64,000 nucleotides of DNA, taken from Evernia prunastri (lineage: Eukaryota > Ascomycota > Lecanoromycetes > Lecanorales > Parmeliaceae). The position numbers and the translations under genes were made by a program. This document shows, one piece after another, positions 30,372 through 40,713 of this stretch (its first letter is position 1; every line of letters starts with the position of its first letter). The notes beneath the pieces are model-generated. The model saw only the letters and a list, made by a program, of their open reading frames with translations, had not been told where the DNA came from and did not search any database. The DNA lies in assembly GCA_003184365.1 (NCBI GenBank), contig NKYR01000023.1:299262-363261 (forward strand), read 5' to 3'.

Positions 30372-32855
30372 ATGTTGCGGACAAAGTCAGCTCGCGCCTT
30401 GCAATGGCGTCAGCCATATCGTCATTTTTCTTCTACCACCCCTGCAGCAGCCATCTCGGAAATCAACCGAAGGACGGGACAAGCTCCGCCGTCGAAAGCG
30501 GATGTTGCAAGAAGAGGTCAAAGTACTGCTGCAGCGACCGCTCCGTAGGTGGATCCGACATTGAGTCCTGCTGCAAGACTCAATTGACTGACTTGTACTC
30601 AGCCAAACGAGGCCTGTTCCGAGTCCCGCCTTCAACCAGGAAACGAGGAGAAAAGATGTACATCCATTACAGAATATGCAGCGGCAAGAGATGGATGAGT
30701 CGTGAGCTAAAGCTATGTCTACAATCGCCTGCCTACGCTGATCGACTGCAATCACAGTTTCATTGGGCTCAGTGGTGGCGCCATATTTAACGAGATGCTA
30801 CGACGGCAGGGGGTTAAAGTAATTCATGTCCTACCACCAAGCATCGTCCCAAAAAGAGCGCTGCTGATATGTAAAACCACCTACAGCATGTTTTTGGGTA
30901 TCCCGGGGGTGCTATTCTCCCAGTCTTCGACGCTATCTACAACTCCCCACACTTCGACTTCATCCTACCGCGCCATGAGCAAGGAGCAGGTCATAGTAAG
31001 CAGCCCTCTCAGTCTCTTCTTTTATGAACCATAAGTTGCTTGCGCTTGACCTCGCAAAGGAAGTTACTGACTCGAGAACTTGCAGTGGCAGAAGGCTATG
31101 CCCGAGCTTCTGGGAAACCCGGAGTCGTGCTCGTCACCTCTGGTCCGGGGGCAACAAATGTTATAACCCCGCTGCAGGATGCTTTATTAGACGGTACGCC
31201 TTTGGTCGTCTTTAGCGGTCAAGTTGTCACAACTGCCATTGGGTCGGATGCATTTCAAGAGGCGGATGTTGTGGGAGTAAGTGTCCGTTGGCAAATGGTC
31301 ATTGCAAACTAACATTTTTTAGATATCAAGAGCGTGCACTAAATGGAACGTTATGGTGAAGACCGTCGCTGAGCTTCCAAAGAGAATCAACGAGGCATTT
31401 GAGATTGCTACTAGTGGACGACCAGGACCTGTTCTTGTAGACCTGCCAAAGGATGTTCAGGCCGCCATCTTGCGGAAGCCCATTCCTATGGCCAGTACAC
31501 TTCCATCGCATCCTAGTGCCGCTAGCTTAGTCGCAAGGGATTTGAGTCAGAAGCAACTTGAGGCTGCTATCCGGCGCGTTGCAAAGTTAATCAACATCGC
31601 TAAGAAACCCGTGATATATGCTGGTCAAGGCGTGATTGCATTGCCAGAGGGTCCGAAGTTGCTCAAAGAGTTGGCAGACAAAGCTTGCATACCAGTTACC
31701 ACAACAGTACAGGGTCTTGGAGGTTTCGACGAGCTTGATGAGAAATCACTGCACATGCTCGGCATGCACGGATCGCCTTATGCTAATATGGCCATACAAG
31801 ATGCGGACCTTGTGATCGCTCTCGGGGCCCGCTTTGATGACAGAGTAACAGGTAGTATTGCCAAGTTCGCACCTCAGGCCAAAGCTGCTGCTGCCGAAAA
31901 GCGCGGTGGAATTGTGCATTTCGAGATCATGCCCAAAAACATCAATAAGGTCGTCCAAGCGACAGAAGCTGTCGAAGGTGACGTAGCAGCAAATTTGGCC
32001 ATTCTTCTGCCATTCGTCAATGAAAAGGCCTCCCGTCCTGAATGGTTCAGTCAGATCAACGACTGGAAGAAGCGCCTACCCTTCGCCTATGAGAAGGAGA
32101 CTCCAGACGGTCTCATCAAACCGCAGAGTGTTATTGAGAAACTCAGTAACCTCACTCAGGATATGAAAGACAGGACCATCATCACAACCGGTGTGGGACA
32201 GCATCAAATGTGGACTGCCCAACATTTTCGTTGGCGGCAACCCAGAACCATGATCACCTCTGGTGGTCTCGGAACAATGGGGTTTGGGCTTCCCGCGGCC
32301 ATTGGGGCAAAAGTGGCCCGTCCAGACGCTCTTGTCATAGACATCGATGGGGACGCCTCCTTTTCCATGACTCTTACAGAACTCTCGACGGCCGCGCAAT
32401 TCCAGATTGGCGTAAAGATCATTATCCTCAATAACGAAGAGCAAGGCATGGTCACCCAATGGCAGTCTCTCTTTTACGAGGATCGGTTCGCGCATACCCA
32501 CCAGAAAAACCCGGATTTCGTCAAGCTGGGCGAGGCCATGGGCGTGCAAGCGCAGCGTTGCATTGCACCGGATGATGTAGAGTCGAAGCTCAAGTGGCTG
32601 ATCGAGAGCGACGGCCCTGCCTTGTTGGAGATTGTGACGGATAAGAAGGTGCCTGTCCTGCCCATGGTGGAAGCGGGCTCCGGTCTCCACGAGATGCGTG
32701 TATACGATGAAGGTACGTGTACCCTGACTCTTGAACATTCTGTCAAGAAGCCACCCTTTGAGCTATGCATACTGATCCACGCTACAGCGAAAGAAAAGAC
32801 TAGGAGAGCCAAGCTGAAAGCTAAGATGGAGGCAGCTGGTCGCGCGGACCGATGA
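30372..32855 (+). CDS. ilv2: Acetolactate synthase catalytic subunit, mitochondrial
   Basis: Seven exons (30372-30544, 30603-30701, 30758-30818, 30887-30995, 31086-31276, 31323-32712, 32788-32855) give 696 aa. Six introns of 46-90 nt are in frame, five crowded into the first 950 nt. The protein condenses two pyruvates (or pyruvate and 2-ketobutyrate) in valine/isoleucine synthesis, using ThDP, FAD and Mg. A basic N-terminus (MLRTKSARALQWRQPYRHFS) is the mitochondrial presequence. HVFGYPGGAILPVFDA and RHEQGAGHMAEGYARASG include the catalytic Glu that activates ThDP. VSGQVVTT-type and FQEADVVGISRACTKWN blocks follow. The ThDP/Mg signature is GDASFSMTLTELSTA through NNEEQGMV. The C-terminus is KEKTRRAKLKAKMEAAGR. 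Length fits fungal Ilv2. It is the target of sulfonylurea-type inhibitors in many organisms. Complete, no broken motif seen. Confidence 0.95.
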
Positions 32856-34064
32856 TATCATAACGAGCCTTCCTTTTTCTTTTTGCTTTATTTATGTGTC
32901 AGTGTTTACAGCATATACCCGTATCAGGCGTCCGGAGCTTTCAAGTGGCGGCGTCTATCATCTGGAAACCTGTCTATAGGAAGGGGTTTCGGAAAAAGTT
33001 TTGTGGGATCTTGGAGAGCATTTGGTGGTTACGAGCAGGTACACGGAATCTGGGTCTTTTGCTTGAAGCTGTGCTCCAGCTCCGAATGCGGGCAGTATAT
33101 ATATTTTCGAGATGAATATTGCTTTTTTAAAGAATGTATGCCTGCTGGGTTATCCTATTCACTGTGCTCGTACATCCTCCAATACGGAGATCTAGAAGCC
33201 CTCGGCGGGGGGCGACATGCATGTACTCTTATCTATTTGCCACGCAACGACCATTCGAGATATTTGAATCAAAATACCACAGCCTAGATTCCCTCCGGCA
33301 CTCCACCAATCAGCCATCTTCTCCACAACTACTGCAAATTGACGTGTGATCCTTCCAGCAACTGGGATCCCTTCCTTCCAAGCCAATCCATCTGACTTCC
33401 TCTATCGACCTTCGGACCTTTTACGCAACCCGCCTCGTGAGACCGCTTAGGGCTCTCGACTGCAAGAGGTGGATATGCGGAATCGGAGATGTGGATTTGC
33501 CTAAATAGGGAAGGATTGAGGATTGCTCATGTAACAACGGTCGACATTAGTCCCCTCAGACTCGAATGATGGATGTCGCCCGGCATCAAAAGTTCCACCG
33601 AGAATAAAGGCAGCTCTCTCTCGTGCGAGAGCCGCGAGGAATGGAGGACATGCCAAGTGGCCCTGCGGAGCCTGGGAGGCAAGGCGCAAGCCTTCCTGAT
33701 TTCCTTTGCTTGTATTGATGAGGTGCCGCAGGTGCCGATGCAACCATTCGGCGTTCAGAAGATAGTTCTGATAACCCCCAGACAGGATGTTATCTTGTAG
33801 GAGATAATTCTCAGATACCTCTTAACTCGGTATGGATCTTTGGGTTTATGTCTCCATTCTCACCAGGGTCCGGGTCCGTCTGGTATTAATCAAATACCCG
33901 ATAGCAATGACTTCTTCGCCAAGCCATGAGGCTCTGAGATCCTCACCACCCCGCCCTTTTCTCTCTGTCCCACGAGGAGCGGTGTTGCGCAGCTCAGGAA
34001 TCCGATCCTAGGCTACGTGAGAGAATTCCTTTAGAACAGGTGATAGACACATCCTTAGTCGTCC
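32856..34064. other. Convergent intergenic region
   Basis: It contains the 3' UTRs of ilv2 and the cyclin-like gene. No coding or RNA gene supported in 1.2 kb. Confidence 0.55.
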
Positions 34065-35039
34065 TCATCTAGTCTCTGCATCCCTCCTCTTGATTTCCTC
34101 TTCCAATCCCTCCAAAGTCAATGGACAGCTTTTCTCGGTCCACCTTTCCTTCTCATCCTGGACCCAGCCCTCGCAGCTTCCCAAGCCGACAACCAAAAAT
34201 CCCAGAGTCTCCCTGTCAACATCGAAGACCTCCCACCACTCCGTATTCGGCAGCTTGACACCCACTTCCCTCGCGGCAAGGTATATTGCCGCCACGGCCA
34301 GAGCGGTCGGTTGATGCGTCAGATATAGGAGTTGTGGGGAAAACAAGGCCGTGTTGAGATGTGCGAGCGTGCGGGTTGCCAAGGCACTCGATTTAGCTGT
34401 GGGGCTGGGAGGAAGCACACCGAGGGTTTGTAAATATGTGAGGGCGATGTGGTGGGGCAGTGTGACCTGCGTCATGAACGAGATAGACCTTAGCAGGATG
34501 GACTCTGTCTGAAGAAGGGTCATCCTTGCGGCATAGTAGGACCCTTCCGAGAGGTAGTAGGATTCTGCATCAGGCTTTTCTTTCCCTGCAGTATCCTGTG
34601 AGGTATGTTGCAAAGGAGACGTAGGGGAGAGCAGATAGGCATAGACATTTAATACCGAGCGAGCTGACTGAGGTAGGAATGAGATCTTGGCCGTCATGTA
34701 TAGTGATGCAGCGGAAACATCCTAGTTGTCGATTAGCATATGCCCCGATGCTCTGAAAAGACCACAATATTGTAGCCGCACCTTCACGGCATTGATCTTG
34801 AAGCTTCCTCCTTCGGATCCAATATAGAATCTATAGAAGATGACAATGGCCTGCGCGATGATCTCCTGCGGCAGCCGGAGCAGTATGCCGGCAGCCTGGG
34901 TGAGCTGGGCGCCGGCGAAGCGAAGGGAGCTCTCGAGATCCGCGGGCACGCCATCAAGTTGGGAGCTGGATGTGGAGAGCTGTTCGACGGTTGCTAATGG
35001 ATTTGATAAAGACAAAAGCTGTTCCGCTTCTGGTGCCAT
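34065..35039 (-). CDS. Cyclin-like protein (cyclin L-related)
   Basis: Two exons, 35039-34782 and 34721-34065, with a 60 nt intron give 304 aa. The N-terminal cyclin box is visible: NPLATVEQLSTSSSQLDGVP, then LRFAGAQLTQAAGILLRLPQ and EIIAQAIVIFYRFYIG, and across the splice KDVSAASLYMTAKISFLP. The second fold follows at about 150-240 (ARMTLLQTESILLRSISFMT, then ALTYLQTLGVL, ALAVAAIYLAAREVGVKLP and WWEVFDVDRETLGFLVV). This order, and the 'TSSSQLDGVP' start, match fungal cyclin-L-like proteins. These pair with CDK11/Ctk1-type kinases in transcription or splicing; the partner here is inference. The protein is compact, with no RS tail visible, unlike animal cyclin L. The ATG at 35039 is the first in exon 1. 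Confidence 0.78.
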
Positions 35040-35814
35040 AGTAAAGATCTGGCTTAAGATGAGCCATGGGTCCTGTCGGTCTGATAAATATGCCAAAATG
35101 AGAGACTCGGAATTTCTCTAGTCCGATTGCCTAGCGTCAGATTAACTCATATCACGTGCACCACTGCCAACCTCACATAGGATTTATACCTACTATGCTA
35201 GGTACTTCGTCGATTCGATCACCCTTTTTACGTATATCCTTTGGTTACAAGGACCTAGGCCTAGACGTATCCACGAACCTTTCACGACCTAACCTTTCTC
35301 CTGGTTTATCCGCACATGTCTCGGTTGGCGAAGTTACAAGTCGCAGGATGTGCACTTACCCTATGCCTGTGGGCGCCAATGTTGAGACTCTCACCCAGTG
35401 GTTGATCGCCGCATGTGCTAGGCTCTGATAAGACTTGTACGAATGTGCTACAACAGCGACTACCAAGTCTGGCAATGTTTACTAATAGTAAATTGTGAAT
35501 TACCAATCAAACGCTAGACGACTTGGCAACGATCTTACTGGTAGGTTATAGGCTATATCGACGATGAAAAGCAATTCATTGGGACCCTGCATGCTCATGC
35601 CCATGTTTTGTTAGCTACACTACCTATATGTATCGATGTTGAAACCCATCATTGGACCATATATACTTTTCCCCATGCATTGTCATGTTGTTTTGACTGA
35701 TAGCGGGGTCGAGCCTGATGATGCCAAATTCTTCATCGAGCGACCAACATGTTTGCCTTTTTCCTCTTATATATCTTCTTCGCTCGCACTTTTTCAGGAC
35801 ATTGACCCTCCATC
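35040..35814. promoter_or_regulatory. Divergent promoter region
   Basis: 775 bp lie between the divergent cyclin-like and MFS genes. A pyrimidine-rich stretch at about 35750-35800, ending TTTTTCAG, could be a 5' leader or the end of a leader intron for the MFS gene. No known factor site recognised. Confidence 0.4.
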
Positions 35815-38117
35815 ATGGCTGATCTCTTTAGAGAAGCCCCATTTGGGCAGCTCGTTCGCATCCTTTCTGGAAATAGATTCTTTCATTATCCTGAAGAGAG
35901 GGAAGATTTCCATTGCCCCCGTTGCTATCATGTCAATGCTTCGCTACCTTCGGATAAGACTGTAGAGCAGAGCTCTGACAGCGAGATTAATGATGTAGGA
36001 TCGATGAAGGCAACGAGAACCACGAGCCATGGGACAAAGCTTGACTTGGAGAAATCTGCCACCAGCTCAGACCCTGACACGGAAGATGGCCAAGAGCAAG
36101 AGCCAGCTCGAGCACTGGGGCTGCAGAGAACCCAAACGTTGCCCTATACGAACGAGAGATTAGAGATCGAGAAGACTCTTGAAGCAGAGAGGACTAAGTC
36201 AAGGCCCATCCTCCCGGCCAGAACAGCAGATGGCACTATCTTGGTGGATTGGTACAATACCGATGATCCAGCAAATCCTCAAAATTGGTCGCAAGGAAAG
36301 AAGGCTTTTGTTGCTTTCCAGATAACGTGAGTGCCCGGACAGGGTTATACTTGAGGTGCTTAAGCTCACATGAGTAAACAGAATCTATACTTTTGCTGTC
36401 TACATGGGCTCCGCAATCTACACTTCCAGTGAATTGTAAGAGATGTCTCTTCCCAATTTCCTTCTCCACTGCCGCTAAGGCTTTCCCATCGGCGGCTGGA
36501 TAGCCGACCATCACACGTCTTGGCGAAGATGATCATTTTCATCAGCTGGGCAGTCTGCATTACTGACGGAGGATAGACTTGTCATGGCCCGATTTGGGGT
36601 CAATGAGTCTGTTGCATCGCTTGGTCTCGCCCTCTACGTCCTCGGATGTAAGTCGAAACACAAACTATGGGGATCCGATCTCTAATGGAAGCGCAGATGG
36701 TACAGGTCCTCTAATTTGGGCCCCGTTGAGTAATTACCCAAATTCTATTTACGCCCTCGGGAGACCGAAATCGTGAGGCTGAATGATCACATAGGTGAAA
36801 TTCCAGCTTTCGGCAGGAACCTGCCTTACATTGTCACATTCTCCATTTTTGTGATACTGTGTGTCCCCACCGCATTGGTCAACAATATCGGAGGATTGCT
36901 ATTCTTAAGATTTCTGCAAGGATTTTTCGGCAGCCCTTGTCTTGCTAACGGGGGCGCGAGTATGCAAGACATGGTATTATACACTCAGTCTGCCCTCCTT
37001 TCGAAGCTAATCTGTTCTTAGTACTCTCTACTCTATCTGCCCTTCGCTGTGTCTGTCTGGGTATCTGCTATGTTCGCTGCACCCGCCCTCGGGCCCATGC
37101 TGTCAGGTTTCGCAGTGGTTGCGGAAAACTGGCGATGGTCACTCTGGGAGATCTTGTGGCTGGCTGGCCCAGTTTTCCTCCTGTGGTTCTTCTGTCTTCC
37201 GGAAACGTCAGCGAGCAACATCCTCCTCCGTCGTTCCATGCGTCTCCGCAAACTCAGCCAGAACCCAAACATCAGCTCGCAAAGCCAGATCGACCGTCGC
37301 GGCTTGACGGCTGGTGCTATCGCTTTCGATGCCCTTATGAAACCGTTCGAAATCATGTTCAAGGATCCAGCCGTGTTATTCACCAATGTCTACACCGCTC
37401 TCATTTACGGTATCTACTATTCGTTCTTCGAGGTGTTTCCCTTAGTCTACGGTCCCCTGTACGGCTTCAATATTGGAGAAACAGGTGTAGTCTTTACTTG
37501 CATTGTCGTCGGCTGCCTCCTCGCAATGGCCATATACTTCTACTACCTACAATTCATGCTCATACCGGACATTCTCAAAAACGGTTTCCGCGCGCAAGAG
37601 TCCCGACTAAGACCAGCACTGATCTTTGTCTGGGGCCCCATGATTGGATTATTCCTCTTCGGTACGCCTTTCCGCACATTTGCCACGAGCAGCATCCGCT
37701 AACTCAACCGGCGATATCAGGGTGGTCTGCGAACAGAAGCGTCCACTGGATCGTCTCCGTCATCGGCATCACGATATACGCACTCACAGTCTACATCATC
37801 TCCCAGTGCCTCTTCGTCTACATCCCCATGTCCTACCCCCAGTACGCCGCCTCCCTCTTCGCAGGCAACGACCTGTGCCGCTCCGCCTTCGCCTTCGCAG
37901 CCGTCCTCTTCGCTCGACCAATGTTCCTCAACCTCGGGATCGGTAAAGGTATCAGCCTCCTGGCCGGCCTGAGCGTCTTAGGTATCGTGAGTCGTCGGGC
38001 CCCCCCAGATTGCAGCGTGCTGCGGATAACTGACCCCTCGTGTCGTAGGTTGGGATGTGGCTCCTTTACCTCTACGGTGCAAAGTTACGGGCGAGATCCA
38101 AGTTCGCGCAGAAGTGA
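35815..38117 (+). CDS. MFS transporter, DHA1 drug/H+ antiporter-like
   Basis: Eight exons (35815-36326, 36382-36435, 36577-36647, 36697-36729, 36795-36973, 37022-37661, 37721-37986, 38049-38117) give 607 aa. Exons 2-4 are tiny (54, 71, 33 nt), and each joint restores the family sequence. The N-terminal 160 residues are polar and cytoplasmic, and end in the family's DWYNTDDPANPQNWSQGKK. Twelve spans follow. The conserved loop 2-3 block is VNESVASLGLALYVLGYGTG with PLIWAPLSEIPAFGRNLPYI. Later blocks include FLRFLQGFFGSPCLANGGA and WRWSLWEILWLAGPVFLLWF. The C-terminus ends in a basic YGAKLRARSKFAQK. Relatives export drugs such as azoles, cycloheximide or caffeine, but the substrate cannot be predicted. 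No biosynthetic cluster genes adjoin it. Confidence 0.88.
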
Positions 38118-39339
38118 CGCGCTGAGGCTTTTGCACACGTGTCATGGACGGTAAATTTCTAGTCGACGGAGTAAGCTGAGAACGCAAGCTGCAGCAGGGG
38201 TCTTGTTCTTACTTCTTTTTTCCTTTTTTCTCTACTCCTTTTTTCTTGTTTGCTGGATTTCCTCGGAATTCTTTGCCCAGGTTGCAGAACGCAAACTTGA
38301 CAGCATTATGACTTTCCCATCTTTGGCTGTGTTGGAAAATGGTCGTTTAGGCTCAAGCTCAAGAGCTTCCAGACTGCCAATGTCCAATCCTCTCTTTCCA
38401 CCGCTTTCGCTCATCCACTCACTCGTACTTTACTGAAAGCATAAAGATTGCCACTCTGCTAGTGGCAAGGCCAGACCTACCTCACGCATCAAGCCAATCT
38501 TTTCGTCATCTAAGTAAAGCCGCTCAGACACAACTCAACGATGAGATTTTCCTTTCTTCCTTCCTTCCCATTGCTCCCCTCCCCTCCCCTCCCACCAGAC
38601 CTCCTGCAGCCGTGCGGCCGTGACCTTCTCCTAGTCCCATCTAGCGCGGTGATGGCACTGGCAGCACCCAAGCTCCTCTTTCTTCTACTGGGCCACACAC
38701 ATCCCTTCAGCGCCGAATCACATGTTTTAAACCAACCAACAACACGAAACAGCACAGCACAAACGCACCAACGCCTCTGCACGACCGCACCAAGTCCCCC
38801 GTGACCCGGACCGTGACCCGGACCGTGACCGTGACCGCGACTGTCTCCATCCAATCAATGCGGATCCCCCCATTCGCCACTTTCCCCGGAACGGCACGGT
38901 CCAATCACAGCGGCTGGAAATTGGCAGAACGCGCCTTTTAGCGGACGGCCGGAGCTAGCTATGTCATGTCGCTTTTTTCCTTCCTATTGGGTGGATGTTG
39001 GTCAGAGGGTGGGATGTGCGGGCTGGGAGTGGTTGTGCGATGGGATAGGGTTTGGATGCGTTGGATTGGATGGGATGGTATGGGATTGGATTAAACTGGA
39101 TTGGATCGCCACCGCGTGACTCTCGTTGTGTTAATGCGGCCTTGTCTCTCTCTTTCCCCCTCTCTCGTGGTTTCTCCGGTGGATGTACTCTTGTGTTAAG
39201 CAAGAGGGGTTGGGTGGTGCGGGGTTTTTCCCTTCCTTTCCAATTCGGACGATCCCCTTCTCCTTTTCTCGCTCTTTGAGATGGAAAGGGAAAGCAGGCT
39301 GCTTCGTCTCTTCAGACCTCCCCAGTCTCCACCGATCTC
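38118..39339. other. Intergenic with short tandem repeats
   Basis: It contains GTGACCCGGACC-type tandem units at about 38801-38840 and a stretch of GGATTGGATGGGAT-type repeats at about 39030-39105. It is the promoter region of the next gene. No ORF supported. Confidence 0.55.
38801..38840. repeat. Tandem GTGACCCGGACC / GTGACC units
   Basis: Two 12 bp units, followed by GTGACCGTGACC-type half units, sit about 500 bp upstream of the ATG at 39340. This could be a cluster of GTGAC-type factor sites or simple slippage. Confidence 0.6.
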
Positions 39340-40125
39340 ATGTCGTCCCGCCCTCTCCCTGACAAGTCACCACAGTCAAAACCTCCAAGCCCCCTGCGCA
39401 CAGCCTACACCTCCCCCTTGATCGGTCCGGCGGGATCCCCGTCTCGGCCTTCTTCTTCCGCCGAACCAGTCCCCTTTGCCCTCTTCTCCGTCCTCAGCTC
39501 CGGCCGCTCAGACGACGGTGACTGCGTCGACGTGCACTTCTCAGACGGTCAGCGCTTCGCCTTCCCCAGTTGGTGGCTCCACCTGTACCGGACGGACGAT
39601 CCCCCCCCAAGCCCCAACGACGACGACGCGGGGCCCGTCCGCACCGACGACCCCACCGCGACGATCCGCGCCCACAGCGTCGACATCGTCAGCGGCGGCG
39701 GCGGCATCTGGGCCGCGGTCGAGGTCACCTGGAGCACGGGGACGACGTCGCGCTTCCCCGCGCTGTGGCTACGGGTTCTGGGCCCGGCGGCGGCGTCGGC
39801 GTTGGGGCGGGGGAGGGGAGGGTGCTACTACCGGTCGCGACTGCCGACGCCGACGGGAAGGAACCCGCGGTCTGGCGTGGAGGAGCTGACGGCGGGGGAG
39901 AGGCGGGTGCGGAGCGGGTATCGGAGGGGGCTGGTGGAGATTCTGGAGGGGTATGTCGGGGAGGAGTGGGTCGTGGACCTGCCGACGTCGCTGCTGAGGG
40001 AGATGGTGAGGTATGTGGAATTCTGGGCGGAGAGTGATGGGGCTGCGGCGGATGCAGCTGAGGACGAGGTGATGGCTGGGTCGGGGGATGAGGGGTCGTT
40101 GATTGATGAGGGGATGGGTTGGTGA
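39340..40125 (+). CDS. Unknown protein with two copies of a DUF971/GBBH-N-like motif
   Basis: A single GC-rich exon encodes 261 aa. Two segments align with each other: residues 63-84 (VDVHFSDGQRFAFPSWWLHL) and 127-148 (VEVTWSTGTTSRFPALWLRV). Both fit the pattern V-x-V-x-[FW]-S-x-G-x4-FP-x2-WL. That is the core of the gamma-butyrobetaine-hydroxylase-like N-terminal domain (DUF971), where it normally appears once, before an Fe/2-oxoglutarate oxygenase domain. No oxygenase HxD motif or room for one is present. The rest is a Pro/Ser-rich N-terminus, an Arg-rich middle and a helical region (YRRGLVEILEGYVGEEW, LPTSLLREMVRYVEFWAE) before an acidic tail. Codon third positions are strongly G/C, which supports coding. 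The domain assignment is inference from the pattern. The first ATG is used. Confidence 0.6.
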   Translation: MSSRPLPDKSPQSKPPSPLRTAYTSPLIGPAGSPSRPSSSAEPVPFALFSVLSSGRSDDGDCVDVHFSDGQRFAFPSWWLHLYRTDDPPPSPNDDDAGPVRTDDPTATIRAHSVDIVSGGGGIWAAVEVTWSTGTTSRFPALWLRVLGPAAASALGRGRGGCYYRSRLPTPTGRNPRSGVEELTAGERRVRSGYRRGLVEILEGYVGEEWVVDLPTSLLREMVRYVEFWAESDGAAADAAEDEVMAGSGDEGSLIDEGMGW

Positions 40126-40713
40126 GTGAGGTTGTTGTCGCTCCGGGTTCACTTGGGATGCGTGTGCGGCTTCTGACTGCTGCTTATAGCAGCTTTGGTT
40201 GGCTTGGGTTCGTTCGAATGAATGCTACTCCTGGCCTTGGCGATCTCGCCACAAACAAAAATGAATTCTGCGGGTTTTGACCCAGTATCATACATACCCA
40301 ATAGAGTACTGAACGAGACTCCCTTCAATTCCAGATACTTAATCCCGCGTGCGCCTGCCTCGGGGCTCCCGTCTACGTATGTAGAGCGTCGTGCGAAGAC
40401 ATCACGTTGCATTTCGCTGTGGCTGTGCAAATCAATCATGGATGGGAGCGATTGGCGCACAGCCGTACGGATGCCGCTTAAGGCTTCCTTCGCGCAACGG
40501 CGATCTGCCAAGAACACTCGATCGGCCAATAACAGAGCTACAGCCACATCTGGACGCGGGATTAGAATCAGGATGACAAGCAGCTTGGCGGGGAAAGGGG
40601 GGGGGGAGGGATTTAGGACGAGGCTACGAAATGTTCAATGGCATTTAAACAGGAATTCCCGCGGAGCAATCCTGCGTGTTGTAACCAGTCTTGTAAGTCG
40701 AAAAGCGTTCGCA
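40126..40713. other. Short intergenic / 5' leader
   Basis: The frame of the next gene stays open here back to 40222, but the sequence has no obvious protein-like pattern and includes a G-rich run at about 40598-40610. I treat it as leader. Confidence 0.45.

Noticed and set aside
40222..40713. Earlier start for the two-TM protein
   Set aside because: The frame is open but the extra 164 codons have no protein-like pattern and include a G-rich run; the ATG at 40714 begins the Ser/Pro-rich N-terminus.
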